The notes below the pieces were generated by a model, which was not told where the DNA came from, did not search any database, and saw only the letters and a program-made list of their open reading frames with translations. A DNA stretch of 33,092 bases from Chitinophaga sp. CB10 (lineage in GTDB: Bacteria > Bacteroidota > Bacteroidia > Chitinophagales > Chitinophagaceae): positions 1 to 33,092 of the forward strand of contig MLAV02000028.1 of the NCBI GenBank assembly GCA_001870995.2. The letters are read 5' to 3'. Shown piece by piece: positions 21,932-33,092 of this stretch. The position numbers and the translations under genes are program-made. The first letter of the stretch is position 1; each line of letters opens with the position of its first letter.

Positions 21932-22522
21932 TTATTGCACGCCGTTAGCAGTTTCTGTCTGCTTAATCCATTGTTTGTCCTGATCGGAGATATCAACTGT
22001 CGCATAACGCTGAATACGGTTGATAGCCATTTCGTCCAGGATATCCACGAAGTTCTTATAAGTGGCATCATCGTCTGCCTTTATAATCACTACCACGTCT
22101 TCTGGTTCTCCTTTTGCATTCCTCGACCTAGCAACTTCATCTCTTTTCTTAATGATCTCATCTCTGATTCCACCTTTGTTGGCAAAGGTTGTTGAGTGAA
22201 AGAAATCAGGATTTGCAGAAGCATTAGGATCTTGTGCTAAACCTTCGTAATAATATACTCTGTTGTTTTTGCCGAGAAGGATAGTCAAAGCAGTACTTTC
22301 TTTTACCTTGTTCTGCTCTTTCTCATTCTCAGTATCTTTTGGCATGATCAAGTCCATTGTCTTGGGCTTGGCCATAGTAGTTGTCAACATGAAAAAGGTA
22401 ATCAGGAGAAATCCCAAATCCACCATCGGTGTCATATCCACACGGGTAGAATGTTTCTTGGATTTCGTACCACCGTGTTTCTTGCCTTTTCCACCACCAC
22501 TACTGGTATCCATTTCTGCCAT
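21932..22522 (-). CDS. exbD: ExbD/TolR family biopolymer transport protein (second copy)
   Basis: A 196-residue ExbD. After a basic Gly/Lys/His-rich N-terminus comes the single membrane helix with the essential Asp (STRVDMTPMVDLGFLLITFFMLTT, Asp35), then a periplasmic domain with VVIIKADDDATYKNFVDILDEMAINRI. With ExbB it forms the proton-driven motor for TonB. It lies 51 bases before tonB. Two exbD genes in a row are common in Bacteroidota. Confidence 0.9.
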   Translation of the reverse strand: MAEMDTSSGGGKGKKHGGTKSKKHSTRVDMTPMVDLGFLLITFFMLTTTMAKPKTMDLIMPKDTENEKEQNKVKESTALTILLGKNNRVYYYEGLAQDPNASANPDFFHSTTFANKGGIRDEIIKKRDEVARSRNAKGEPEDVVVIIKADDDATYKNFVDILDEMAINRIQRYATVDISDQDKQWIKQTETANGVQ

Positions 22523-22624
22523 AGTAGTAAGCTTTTTTGGTTCTTAAATCAGCAGCCTCCCAGGTCAGGGAGTAGCGCCGTCCGGCGGTCGCCTGCTGCC
22601 ATTTACTTTGTAAACTGCTCCCGA

Positions 22625-23284
22625 TTACTCTTTTTTACCACCGGATTGCATTTCCTCGTAAGCTGCTGTGCCGGGAGGAGGCGCTTCCAGGTTGGTAACC
22701 AGGTTCAGTTTCTGGATATGCTTCTTTTTGAAGGTATCCAGGATCTCCTTGATCTTTGGATACGGAGTGGCGTTATCAGCTTTAATACAGTACTTCAGTT
22801 TGTTGAAGTTACCGCCTTGGGCAGACATACCGTACTCGATCCATGTTCCTAACTCGTTATTAGCTGAGTCAGTAGGAATACCTGTATCCAGGTTGGAATG
22901 TTTACGTTGCTCAGGTGTTTCTGAAAGATACTGCTTCAGATTTTTGAGAGGCGTACCAACGCTGGCGCCCAGCACAAAATTCTGCATTTCCTTATCGTTC
23001 AGACCCAGTTTAAACTGAGTGTTCAGATCCTCGATCAGTTTTCTTCTTTTAGGCTGGCCGTCCATGCTAAAGAACACTCTGCCATCCTTGTCTACTGTAA
23101 ACAACAGTACATCAGAATCAGGCAAAAGGGTGGTGTTGATAGATGACGGAGTAACTACCGTTACCGGCTCGTCCGGTTTGAACTTAGTCGCCAGCATAAA
23201 GAAAGTTAAGAGCAGAAAAGCCACGTCACACATTGCCGTCATATCGACCAGCGTGCTTTTCCTTGGCATTTTAACTTTAGGCAT
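22625..23284 (-). CDS. exbD: ExbD/TolR family biopolymer transport protein (first copy)
   Basis: A 219-residue ExbD with the membrane helix TLVDMTAMCDVAFLLLTFFML (Asp20 in place of the motor Asp) and periplasmic part YCIKADNATPYPKIKEILDTF. It has a longer central insert than the second copy (PEQRKHSNLDTGIPTDSANNELGTW). It is the second gene of the operon, 70 bases after exbB. The 102-base gap to the second exbD shows no terminator. Confidence 0.9.
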   Translation of the reverse strand: MPKVKMPRKSTLVDMTAMCDVAFLLLTFFMLATKFKPDEPVTVVTPSSINTTLLPDSDVLLFTVDKDGRVFFSMDGQPKRRKLIEDLNTQFKLGLNDKEMQNFVLGASVGTPLKNLKQYLSETPEQRKHSNLDTGIPTDSANNELGTWIEYGMSAQGGNFNKLKYCIKADNATPYPKIKEILDTFKKKHIQKLNLVTNLEAPPPGTAAYEEMQSGGKKE

Positions 23285-23354
23285 CTTTACTTTTTTTATG
23301 GTTTACTTTAATAAGATTCAAAACCGCTGAAATTCCATAAAATAATCGGGAAGA

Positions 23355-24209
23355 TTATTTGTGGTTAGCAGCAAAGCTTTGAGTTAAAGTAAAGCCAGAC
23401 TCGTCAATAGCGTAAGTGATGCTATCGATGTTGGTAGTGAAGACGTTGTACATGATGATCGCAATAGCGGAAGTACCGATACCCAGAGCGGTGTTGATCA
23501 ACGCCTCGGAGATACCTAACGCCAGCTGAGAAGAATCAGGAGCGCCTGCGTTTGACATCGCGGAGAACGCCTTGATCATACCCAATACTGTACCGAACAG
23601 ACCCAGGAGGGTTGCTACTGATGCAATAGTAGACAGGAACACCAGGTTTTTCTCCATCATTGGCAGTTCCAGCGCAGTTGTTTCTTCAATTTCGTTTTTG
23701 ATGGTCAGAATCTTCTGCTCTGTATCCAGCTCAGTGTTGCTGATCATTTCTTTGTATTTTTTCAGACCTGCTTTCAGTACGTTACCTACAGAACCTTTCT
23801 GTTTGTCGCACTCAGCCAGCGCAGCGTCTACATTTTTGTTAGCCAGGTGGTACTGTACTTTACGTACCAGCTCAGAACCGGAGAATTTACCTTTAGCTTT
23901 TGACAGATACAGGAAACGCTCAATTACGAAAGTCAGACAGATCAGCAGCACAGAAATCAGAATTGGTACTACATAACCGCCTTTGTACACGGTGCCAAAC
24001 CATTTACCAATACCTTCTGCAATCGGATGGCCTTCTGGATTGTTACCCTCGAAGTTAGCCGGGTTACCCAGTACAAAGAAATAAATAACAAAACCAATTA
24101 CCAGGCAGATAGGTACAGCCAACATTGCAAATAAGTTGGATGACTTTTTAGGTTGATGGGAAGACGCCTTAGCAGTAGCTGCAGTCACAGTTGTTTTAGT
24201 CTCAGCCAT
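23355..24209 (-). CDS. exbB: MotA/TolQ/ExbB proton channel family protein
   Basis: A 284-residue ExbB. Membrane segments lie at about 27-47 (LFAMLAVPICLVIGFVIYFFVLG) and 79-102, followed by the conserved MotA/TolQ/ExbB domain with two C-terminal helices (FLSTIASVATLLGLFGTVLGMIKAF and ALINTALGIGTSAIAIIMYNVF). The GLFGTVLGMI and EALINTALG motifs are typical. It is the first gene of the TonB-energising operon, with a TAnnTTTG promoter about 115 bases upstream. Confidence 0.93.
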   Translation of the reverse strand: MAETKTTVTAATAKASSHQPKKSSNLFAMLAVPICLVIGFVIYFFVLGNPANFEGNNPEGHPIAEGIGKWFGTVYKGGYVVPILISVLLICLTFVIERFLYLSKAKGKFSGSELVRKVQYHLANKNVDAALAECDKQKGSVGNVLKAGLKKYKEMISNTELDTEQKILTIKNEIEETTALELPMMEKNLVFLSTIASVATLLGLFGTVLGMIKAFSAMSNAGAPDSSQLALGISEALINTALGIGTSAIAIIMYNVFTTNIDSITYAIDESGFTLTQSFAANHK

Positions 24210-24323
24210 GTTGATTGAAATTTTAGTGTTAAAAATTAAACTATTGTTTGTTAGAAGTTATGAATTACTGTTTTAGTCTGTAATGCTTAATAGCACTCAA
24301 TTTAATCTTTATTCAGTGATTCG

Positions 24324-24353
24324 CAAAGTTATAAGGTTGACTCAAAAAAACAA
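24324..24353 (-). promoter_or_regulatory. putative exbB operon promoter
   Basis: On the minus strand TAACTTTG (24331-24324) fits TAnnTTTG, and a TTG (24353-24351) lies 19 bases upstream as a -33 element. The leader to the exbB start would be about 110 bases. Confidence 0.55.
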
Positions 24354-24775
24354 GTGCAGCTCAAAAAATCCCACAAAAATTAACAACAGCACTAAAACGC
24401 ACGCCCAGCGTACATTCTATCCCTTTCATGAATTTGAGCAAACACTTATAATCAGCAAATAAACCAATATTTTACGTAGCCAGACCCCCTGACCGTCACT
24501 GTCCCTAAACTTGAAATAGATTGATTTTTTTCAAAGTTGGACGCACAATTTAAGAAAATTTTCAAATGTTCCAACAATAATCTTGCAAGAATAGTTTTTT
24601 ATTCCTTCCCGCGCCAGTACTCACTTTGAGCAGTAATCTTCTCCATTTCAATGACAATATTCCAATATTTATAAGCTGCGTCCGCCCAAATGCAACACCA
24701 CCGCGGTCAAACCTGCACCCTAACGTGAAATCACCATATTAGTATAAAATATACTATAATTATTTTTGATTACAT

Positions 24776-24797
24776 AAAAAAAGTTGCCTCCGCAACT
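24776..24797 (-). terminator. orphan minus-strand terminator
   Basis: On the minus strand AGTTGC, loop GGAG, GCAACT and then a run of seven T. No minus-strand gene lies upstream of it in this window, so it may end an unannotated small RNA. Confidence 0.5.
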
Positions 24798-24908
24798 AAT
24801 GTCCTAACGCAAAAAATCTCCCAACCTCCATTTTTTCCCATTCTTATCTCCTTTTTTAGCGCTCGTGGAATTTCCTATTAAGTTAAGACTTTATATACTT
24901 ACTTGCAC

Positions 24909-24936
24909 ATCACTTTTCAAAAAAGTGATCACTTTT
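24909..24936. promoter_or_regulatory. repeat cluster upstream of the metalloprotease gene
   Basis: ATCACTTTT (24909-24917) and its inverse AAAAGTGAT (24921-24929) are separated by CAA. A third ATCACTTTT overlaps at 24928-24936. It lies 19 bases before the ATG, so it is either an operator or a leader hairpin. Confidence 0.45.
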
Positions 24937-24954
24937 CTAAAAACCAACTGATAA

Positions 24955-27510
24955 ATGAACAAATCTTCTCAACACAAACTAGTGTTGGCACTGGCCGGAG
25001 CAATCGCCCTCGGCGCCGTAGCCTCGCCGGCTGACGCCCAGAAAAAGAAGTCCGCTCCTACCCCTGCCGCCAACGCAGCCGCCATGGCGAAGGATACCAC
25101 CGCCAAACCTAACGGCCCAATGATGAAACCCGGTCCCAAACCCGGCCCTAAACCTTTCGCCGAAGTGATCAACGCACAGGCCAAAGCCGACTCCGGACTC
25201 ATCAACATCTATAAACACGAAGACAGGTACTTCTTCGAAATCGCCGACTCCATCATCGGCCGCGATATCCTCGTCGTAAACCGCCTCTCCAAATCCGCAG
25301 CCGGACTCCGCGCCGGTATGTCCGGTTTCGGTGGGGACCTCATCAACGAAAACGTAGTCCGCTTCGAAAAAGGTCCCAATAACAGAATCTTCCTCAAAAA
25401 CATCTCCTACTCCGAGACGTCCAAAGATTCTACCCAACCTATGTTCTCGTCCGTAATGGGCTCCAACCTCCAACCAATTGTAGCCGCATTCGACATTAAG
25501 GCATTCTCCAGGAATAATAAAGGTTGCATAATCGACCTCACCGAATACATCAACGGCGATAACGATATCCTCTTCTTCGACCAGGGCATGAAGTCCAACC
25601 TCAAACTCGCAGGTTATCAGCCCGATAAGTCATACGTCGTGGATGTCAAATCCTTCCCGATGAACACGGAGATCAGAACCGTTAAAACCTACGCTAAAGC
25701 GCCTTCCTCCCCTTACCCGGGCATGCCCCCGGTGCCAGGAGGCAACGCTACCGTAGAACTCAACAGCTCCTTCGTACTGCTGCCTAAAGTGCCAATGCAG
25801 CCGCGCTACTTCGATCCGCGCGTAGGCTATTTCACTACCAGCACTACCGACTTCGACGCAGACCCGCAAGGCGTGAAAAAAATCACCATGATCACCCGCT
25901 GGAGGCTCGAACCTAAACCGGAAGACATGGAGAAATATAAACGCGGCGAACTCGTGGAACCACAGAAACCAATCGTGTTTTATATAGACCCCGCCACCCC
26001 GGCAAAATGGCGTAAATACCTCATCCAGGGTGTGAACGACTGGCAGGCAGCCTTCGAAGCAGCCGGCTTCAAAAACGCTATCATGGCTAAAATGGCGCCT
26101 ACCAAAGAAGAGGACTCCACCTGGTCCATCGATGACGCCCGCTTCTCCGCCATCGTTTATAAACCTTCCACCATCCCTAACGCCAGCGGTCCGCATATCC
26201 ATGACCCGCGCACCGGCGAGATCCTGGAAAGCCATATCAACTGGTACCACAACGTCATGCAACTGCTCCGTAACTGGTACTTCATCCAGGCTTCCCCGAA
26301 CGATCCCCGCGCCCGCAACATGCAGTTCAGCGATGAACTCATGGGTGAACTCATCCGCTTCGTATCCTCCCACGAAGTGGGCCATACCCTCGGGCTGCGC
26401 CACAACTTCGGCTCCAGCTCCACTTATCCTGTTGAAAAACTGCGCGATAAGGAATGGGTGAAACAAAACGGACACGCCGCCTCCATCATGGACTACGCCC
26501 GCTTTAACTACGTAGCGCAGCCAGGGGATGGTATCACCGGGGCTGACCTCTACCCGCGCATTAACTACTACGATAAATGGGCCATCGAATGGGGCTACCG
26601 CCTGCGTCCTGAATTCAACTCTCCGGAAGCAGAAAAAGCTGCCCTCAATAAAATCACCATCGAAAAACTCAAGGATAAGAAATTCTGGTTCGGTACCGAA
26701 TCCGATCCGTTCGATCCTCGCTGCCAGAACGAAGACCTGGGCGACAACGCCATGAAAGCCAGCATGTACGGTATCAAAAACCTGCAACGCATCATGCCGA
26801 ATATGATCGCCTGGACCAGGACCGCCAACGAGGACTATAGCGACCTGAAAACCATCTATAAGGAACTGGTAGGCCAATACACCCGCTACATGGGCCACGT
26901 TGCCAAAAATGTAGGCGGTATCTACACCACGCCGAAAACGGTGGAACAGGCCGGTCCGGTAGTGGAATTCGTTAGCAAAGCCACTCAGAAAGAAGCTATT
27001 ACCTTCCTGAACCAGCAGCTCTTTACCACGCCTAAATGGCTGTTCAGCCAGGAAATTTTCAGCAAAACCGGCGATGACGGCGCTTCCGTTATTTCTGGCG
27101 TGCAAAACCAGGTGCTGACCCGCCTCTTCTCCCCTAACATCTTCGGCAGTATGCTGGGCGGTGAAGCCTCCCTCGGCGCCAACGCCTACCTGCCTGCTGA
27201 AATGGTCAACGACGTGAAGAAAACCATCTTCTCCGAACTGGCCACCCATCAGAACGTGGATATCTATAAGAGAAACCTGCAGCGCCTCTATGTGGAAAAG
27301 CTGAGCGCTTTACTCACACCGGCGCCTTCTCAGGGCCCTGGCGCGCCGGCCGGTAACGTACGCCTGTCCGACGCTACTTCAGTTGCCCGCGCTGCGCTCA
27401 CCTCGCTGAGAACAGAGCTCCGCACCGCTGCAGCCGCCGGCGATGCGACCACCCGCGGCCACTACCAGGACCTGATCGCGTCTATCTCTAAAACACTCGA
27501 TAATAAGTAA
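24955..27510 (+). CDS. secreted zinc-dependent metalloprotease
   Basis: An 851-residue protein with a signal peptide (VLALAGAIALGAVASPADAQ) and a Pro/Ala/Lys-rich linker. The N-terminal domain (DRYFFEIADSIIGRDILVVNRLS) is typical of a large Bacteroidota family of uncharacterised metalloproteases (DUF5117/DUF5118 type). The metzincin-type zinc motif HEVGHTLGLRH places His473, Glu474, His477 and His483; a Met-turn-like SIMDYARFNYVAQ follows. It is probably periplasmic or outer-membrane associated. The codons are strongly biased to C in the third position compared with its neighbours, which may reflect high expression. It stands alone and ends in a strong terminator. Confidence 0.85.
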   Translation: MNKSSQHKLVLALAGAIALGAVASPADAQKKKSAPTPAANAAAMAKDTTAKPNGPMMKPGPKPGPKPFAEVINAQAKADSGLINIYKHEDRYFFEIADSIIGRDILVVNRLSKSAAGLRAGMSGFGGDLINENVVRFEKGPNNRIFLKNISYSETSKDSTQPMFSSVMGSNLQPIVAAFDIKAFSRNNKGCIIDLTEYINGDNDILFFDQGMKSNLKLAGYQPDKSYVVDVKSFPMNTEIRTVKTYAKAPSSPYPGMPPVPGGNATVELNSSFVLLPKVPMQPRYFDPRVGYFTTSTTDFDADPQGVKKITMITRWRLEPKPEDMEKYKRGELVEPQKPIVFYIDPATPAKWRKYLIQGVNDWQAAFEAAGFKNAIMAKMAPTKEEDSTWSIDDARFSAIVYKPSTIPNASGPHIHDPRTGEILESHINWYHNVMQLLRNWYFIQASPNDPRARNMQFSDELMGELIRFVSSHEVGHTLGLRHNFGSSSTYPVEKLRDKEWVKQNGHAASIMDYARFNYVAQPGDGITGADLYPRINYYDKWAIEWGYRLRPEFNSPEAEKAALNKITIEKLKDKKFWFGTESDPFDPRCQNEDLGDNAMKASMYGIKNLQRIMPNMIAWTRTANEDYSDLKTIYKELVGQYTRYMGHVAKNVGGIYTTPKTVEQAGPVVEFVSKATQKEAITFLNQQLFTTPKWLFSQEIFSKTGDDGASVISGVQNQVLTRLFSPNIFGSMLGGEASLGANAYLPAEMVNDVKKTIFSELATHQNVDIYKRNLQRLYVEKLSALLTPAPSQGPGAPAGNVRLSDATSVARAALTSLRTELRTAAAAGDATTRGHYQDLIASISKTLDNK

Positions 27511-27533
27511 TTAACTGACGGTTAAATACGCGA

Positions 27534-27563
27534 AAAGCCTCTCCCACACAGGAGAGGCTTTTT
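27534..27563 (+). terminator. intrinsic terminator after the metalloprotease gene
   Basis: AAAGCCTCTCC pairs perfectly with GGAGAGGCTTT around CACACA and is followed by more T. It lies 23 bases after the stop. Confidence 0.9.
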
Positions 27564-27617
27564 ATTTAAGGATAATTGCTTAATATAGCGCGAATTTTAA
27601 ACTACCAAGCCTCAAAA

Positions 27618-28643
27618 GTGAAAGATCGCACTAATAAAGTTACCATATACGACATCGCCCAGAAACTGGGCCTTTCTGCATCTACCGTTTCCCGCGCGTT
27701 GCAAAACAACCCGCTGATCAACGAGGAAACCAGGCTGAAAGTGCAGGAAATGGCTACCGAAATGGGTTATGTACCCAATTGGATCGCTTCCAGCTTACGT
27801 AAAAAGCGCTCCAATATCATCGGCCTGATCGTACCCCGTACTTCCATGTACTTCCAGAGTACCGCCATCAGCGGCATTCAGCACGAAGCGCATAAATACG
27901 GGTTCTCTATCATGATTGGCCAGTCGGATGAAACGGTCGCCATGGAAAAAGAATTGGTGCATACCTTCTATTCGCTGCGTGTCGATGGGCTCCTGGCCGT
28001 ATCTTCCATGTTTACGACCAACACGGATCACTTTAATCCTTTTGTGAAAAACAATATCCCGATCGTATTTTATGACCGCGTGCCATCTGACTTCAACGGC
28101 TATACGATTACGGGAGACGATTACCAGGGCGGCTACCTCGCCACGGAACACCTGATTCGCCAGGGATGCAAACGCATCGCGCATTTCTCAGGAATCCTAA
28201 CTTGTAATCTTTACCAGCAGCGCCTTGCAGGATATAAAGCCGCACTCGCCGCCTACGATATTCCTTTTGACGAAAGCATGGTCTACGTGCATGACCTTAC
28301 CATGCAATCCGCCGCCAATGCGGCCCAGGAAATATTTTCCAAGTCAGTACTGCCGGACGGACTCTTCACCGCGAACGATTCCTCTGCAGTGGCATTCATC
28401 CAGGAAGCTAAAAAACAGGGCATCCAGGTGCCCGGCCAGATAAAAGTAGTAGGGTATTCAAACGACCTTTCTTCCCGCATCATCTCTCCTTCACTCAGCA
28501 CCATTGAGCAGTCGGGATACAATATGGGCCAGAAGGCAGCCAGCACCATCATCCAGTTGATCAACCAGGACGAAGGAATCAAAGTGCCGAAGAATTATGT
28601 ATTCCCCGTTGAACTGATCCAGCGGGAATCCAGTACGTCGTAG
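27618..28643 (+). CDS. LacI family transcriptional regulator
   Basis: A LacI/GalR regulator. The GTG at 27618 gives 341 residues starting (M)KDRTNKVTIYDIAQKLGLSASTVSRALQNNP, the normal family N-terminus; the frame is also open from TTG 27576, but those 14 residues fit no family pattern. After the HTH and hinge (PNWIASSLRKKRSNIIGLIVPR) comes the periplasmic-binding-protein-like sensor (FYDRVPSDF, LPDGLFTANDSSAVAF, VVGYSNDLSSRIISPSLSTIEQ). The effector is probably a sugar. It is 56 bases past the upstream terminator and next to an outer-membrane lipoprotein gene, which may or may not be its target. Confidence 0.88.
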   Translation: MKDRTNKVTIYDIAQKLGLSASTVSRALQNNPLINEETRLKVQEMATEMGYVPNWIASSLRKKRSNIIGLIVPRTSMYFQSTAISGIQHEAHKYGFSIMIGQSDETVAMEKELVHTFYSLRVDGLLAVSSMFTTNTDHFNPFVKNNIPIVFYDRVPSDFNGYTITGDDYQGGYLATEHLIRQGCKRIAHFSGILTCNLYQQRLAGYKAALAAYDIPFDESMVYVHDLTMQSAANAAQEIFSKSVLPDGLFTANDSSAVAFIQEAKKQGIQVPGQIKVVGYSNDLSSRIISPSLSTIEQSGYNMGQKAASTIIQLINQDEGIKVPKNYVFPVELIQRESSTS

Positions 28644-28674
28644 CTCCGCCATCTTATCATGTAACGAATGCATT

Positions 28675-28717
28675 TATCAACCGTTTAACAGCTATCAACC
28701 TATAATTATTATCAACC
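28675..28717 (+). repeat. three TATCAACC repeats upstream of the lipoprotein gene
   Basis: TATCAACC at 28675, 28693 and 28710 (18 and 17 bases apart), the first and third followed by GTTT. It lies between the LacI gene and the lipoprotein gene. A possible regulator site, though not the palindrome expected for LacI proteins. Confidence 0.4.
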
Positions 28718-28744
28718 GTTTTATTAAACCAATCCTGCAACTTT

Positions 28745-29542
28745 ATGAGGTTACTAAAATTGCTGGCTGTAACGACTGCACTGTTTGCAACAGCCTGCCA
28801 TACAACCGTGTATGTGCCACAGGCGATCAATGCCCCGGCCCTTAAAGAGAAGTATGAATTCAAGGGAAATGTGGGCCCTAACAACGCACAGGCAGCATTC
28901 GCCGTATCGGATAACATTGCCATCATGGCCAGCGGCCAGTTCGTGTACCGCAATGCCTTCTACGGCAGCGAAGGTGACGAGGATAATGTGTTCGACCGCA
29001 ATGTGCATGGCGGCGCCTTTGAAGGAGGCCTGGGCTATTTCAAAGCTTTCGGCTCCAAAAACCGCGCTGTGTTTGACGTCTACGGCGGGCTCGGTACCGG
29101 TGGCTTCAATACGCTGGACAAGTCGTACTACGACGCCAGCAATCCCACGAACACGGAGGATTATAAGTTACGCTCCAGGTTTGCAAAAGGCTTTATCCAG
29201 CCCAGCTTCGGCATTGTGCATCCGGTAGTGGAAGCAATTTTCAGTACCCGTTTCTCTGTAGTGAATTTCTATGGCTTAACAGCCGGCAATCTGGCCCGTG
29301 GCGCGGATAGCACGCATAGCGGCGCTTTCTATCAGATTGGCAGCAAGCCCCGTTTCTTCTATGAGCCGGCCATCACATTCCGCGTGGGCTATAAATATGT
29401 GAAGTTCCAGATGCAATTATCCGCGGCAGCTTGCATGAACGCAGCTCCGGGCACGCATTTCAACGATTATTTCCAACCGGTGAATCTCAACCTCGGCGCC
29501 TCTATCAATATCGCCAAATGGTACGATTCCTTTAAGCGTTAA
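28745..29542 (+). CDS. predicted outer-membrane lipoprotein of unknown function
   Basis: A 265-residue protein with a lipoprotein signal (LLAVTTALFATAC, Cys18). The body alternates aromatic and small residues in strand-like runs (IAIMASGQFVYRNAFYG, GGAFEGGLGYFKAFG, FDVYGGLGTGGF, FFYEPAITFRVGYKYVKFQMQL, LNLGASINIAKWY), which suggests a small β-barrel. The family is common in Chitinophaga-like genomes but has no known function. It is followed by an intrinsic terminator. Confidence 0.65.
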   Translation: MRLLKLLAVTTALFATACHTTVYVPQAINAPALKEKYEFKGNVGPNNAQAAFAVSDNIAIMASGQFVYRNAFYGSEGDEDNVFDRNVHGGAFEGGLGYFKAFGSKNRAVFDVYGGLGTGGFNTLDKSYYDASNPTNTEDYKLRSRFAKGFIQPSFGIVHPVVEAIFSTRFSVVNFYGLTAGNLARGADSTHSGAFYQIGSKPRFFYEPAITFRVGYKYVKFQMQLSAAACMNAAPGTHFNDYFQPVNLNLGASINIAKWYDSFKR

Positions 29543-29563
29543 TTGTTTGATTTTTCATAAAGG

Positions 29564-29593
29564 ACAGGCGTTGCTACAGCGCCTGTTTTTTTG
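29564..29593 (+). terminator. intrinsic terminator after the lipoprotein gene
   Basis: ACAGGCGTTG pairs with CAGCGCCTGT (one G-U) around CTA and is followed by a T7 run. Confidence 0.85.
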
Positions 29594-29805
29594 TGCGTAT
29601 ATACGTCTACGTTACTTCGTTTACCCGTTACAGTTAATATATTTTTTTTAGGGGGGGGGGAAAGATTTATGGCTGCGGTTAACCAGGTATCGGGAGGAGT
29701 ATGGGCGCGGGGCACGGCTGCCCACGCATCGCTACGGCCGACGCGTAACTCGTTACCTGCACCTGTGCTGAATCGGCATCAGACCCCAGGACCTTCGGAA
29801 AATAA

Positions 29806-29838
29806 AAAAGCCTTAGTGAAATAATCACTAAGGCTTTT
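29806..29838 (-). terminator. rRNA operon terminator
   Basis: AAAAGCCTTAGTGA and TCACTAAGGCTTTT form a perfect 14-bp stem around AATAA, with T-rich sequence following on the minus strand. It lies 11 bases after the 5S 3' end. Confidence 0.9.
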
Positions 29839-29849
29839 AAAATAAATAT

Positions 29850-29958
<109 letters not shown>

Positions 29959-30056
29959 GATCTTTTTGCTGTTACAGCAAACAATAAGATAACATATCGG
30001 AGAAAGTTGTACACTAAGTTTGTTGTTCTTACGACAACATAAGTAATAAATAAAGT

Positions 30057-32929
<2,873 letters not shown>

Positions 32930-33003
32930 AATATTTTGTATTTAAGTATTACTACTTAAGTACACAACTTTTGAATTCTCCAATATGTCAAAGAACTTTT
33001 AAG

Positions 33004-33077
33004 TGGAGGATAACGGATTCGAACCGTTGACCCCCTGCGTGCAAGGCAGGTGCTCTAGCCAGCTGAGCTAATCCCCC
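33004..33077 (-). tRNA. tRNA-Ala (anticodon TGC)
   Basis: A 74-base cloverleaf on the minus strand: acceptor GGGGGAT pairs with ATCCTCC (one G-U) plus discriminator A, D-arm GCTCAGCTGGCTAGAGC, anticodon loop CTTGCAC with TGC, and T-arm GGTTCGAATCC. CCA is not encoded. It lies in the 16S-23S spacer, about 75 bases before 23S; 16S would be beyond the right edge. Confidence 0.95.
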
Positions 33078-33092
33078 AAACTTATTTGGTAG

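Larger units (their letters stand above)
24210..24954. other. 745-base intergenic region between exbB and the metalloprotease
   Basis: No coding frame seen. It holds the exbB promoter (24324-24353), a 7-bp palindrome TAGTATA-AAA-TATACTA (24740-24756), an orphan minus-strand terminator (24776-24797) and an inverted/direct repeat cluster just before the metalloprotease start (24909-24936). The stretch 24354-24739 shows nothing I can name. Confidence 0.5.

Noticed and set aside
25630..27249. 539-codon open frame on the minus strand inside the metalloprotease gene
   Set aside because: It is a mirror of the C-biased codon use of the plus-strand gene. Its translation is rich in His, Gly, Phe and Val without any domain, and the plus strand has a signal peptide and an intact zinc motif.
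29591..29824. 77-codon open frame spanning a T8/G10 homopolymer before the rRNA terminator
   Set aside because: It runs across the G10 run and has low-complexity composition; it is probably not a gene. The G10 itself is an error-prone tract worth only a note.

Overview
The window looks like a member of the Bacteroidota close to Chitinophaga (Chitinophagaceae). The reasons are a Bacteroidota-style exbB-exbD-exbD-tonB operon, an SDR / AraC / DJ-1 gene cluster of the kind common in that group, TAnnTTTG-type -7 promoter elements, and the sequence of the rRNA operon at the right edge. This assignment rests on recognition of protein families and was not checked by a search.

Layout. (1) 1-4240: four plus-strand metabolic or regulatory genes: an acetoacetate-decarboxylase-like protein, an atypical SDR, an AraC regulator and a DJ-1/PfpI protein. 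The last two are each broken by a one-base change in a homopolymer. (2) 4240-11640: an AT-rich accessory island. It holds a three-gene minus-strand operon (small protein, M48-like soluble metallopeptidase, dCTP-deaminase-like protein), a divergent small gene, an excisionase-like and a tyrosine integrase gene, an 819-base gene-free block with repeats and hairpins, an XRE regulator, a lipoprotein, two small unknown genes, and a zinc-ribbon/HTH gene next to a phased 10-bp repeat array. (3) 11645-19568: a compact 7.9-kb integrative element inserted in the 3' end of mnmE. It is bounded by 18-bp direct repeats and carries a tyrosine integrase, zinc-ribbon/HTH and Xis-like proteins, a Toprim primase-like protein, a RepA-like ATPase and a 9-bp iteron-like array. 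I see no relaxase and no capsid gene. (4) 19551-29600: core chromosome: mnmE, the TonB energising operon, a large secreted zinc metalloprotease, a LacI regulator and an outer-membrane lipoprotein. (5) 29800-33092: the 3' part of an rRNA operon on the minus strand (tRNA-Ala, 23S, 5S, terminator).

How it fits together. The mnmE 3' end is the attachment site of the 11.6-19.6 kb element. That element supplies a new mnmE 3' end and a terminator just beyond it. A related zinc-ribbon gene with its own 10-bp phased repeats lies at almost the same distance on the outer side of the left attachment repeat, which suggests that a second, perhaps older, element was stacked at the same site. The most promising undescribed system is the operon at 4242-6386: a dCTP-deaminase-like enzyme, whose family includes phage-defence nucleotide-depletion enzymes, co-transcribed and overlapping with a metallopeptidase, with palindromes in the divergent control region. 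Its defence role is an inference from context.
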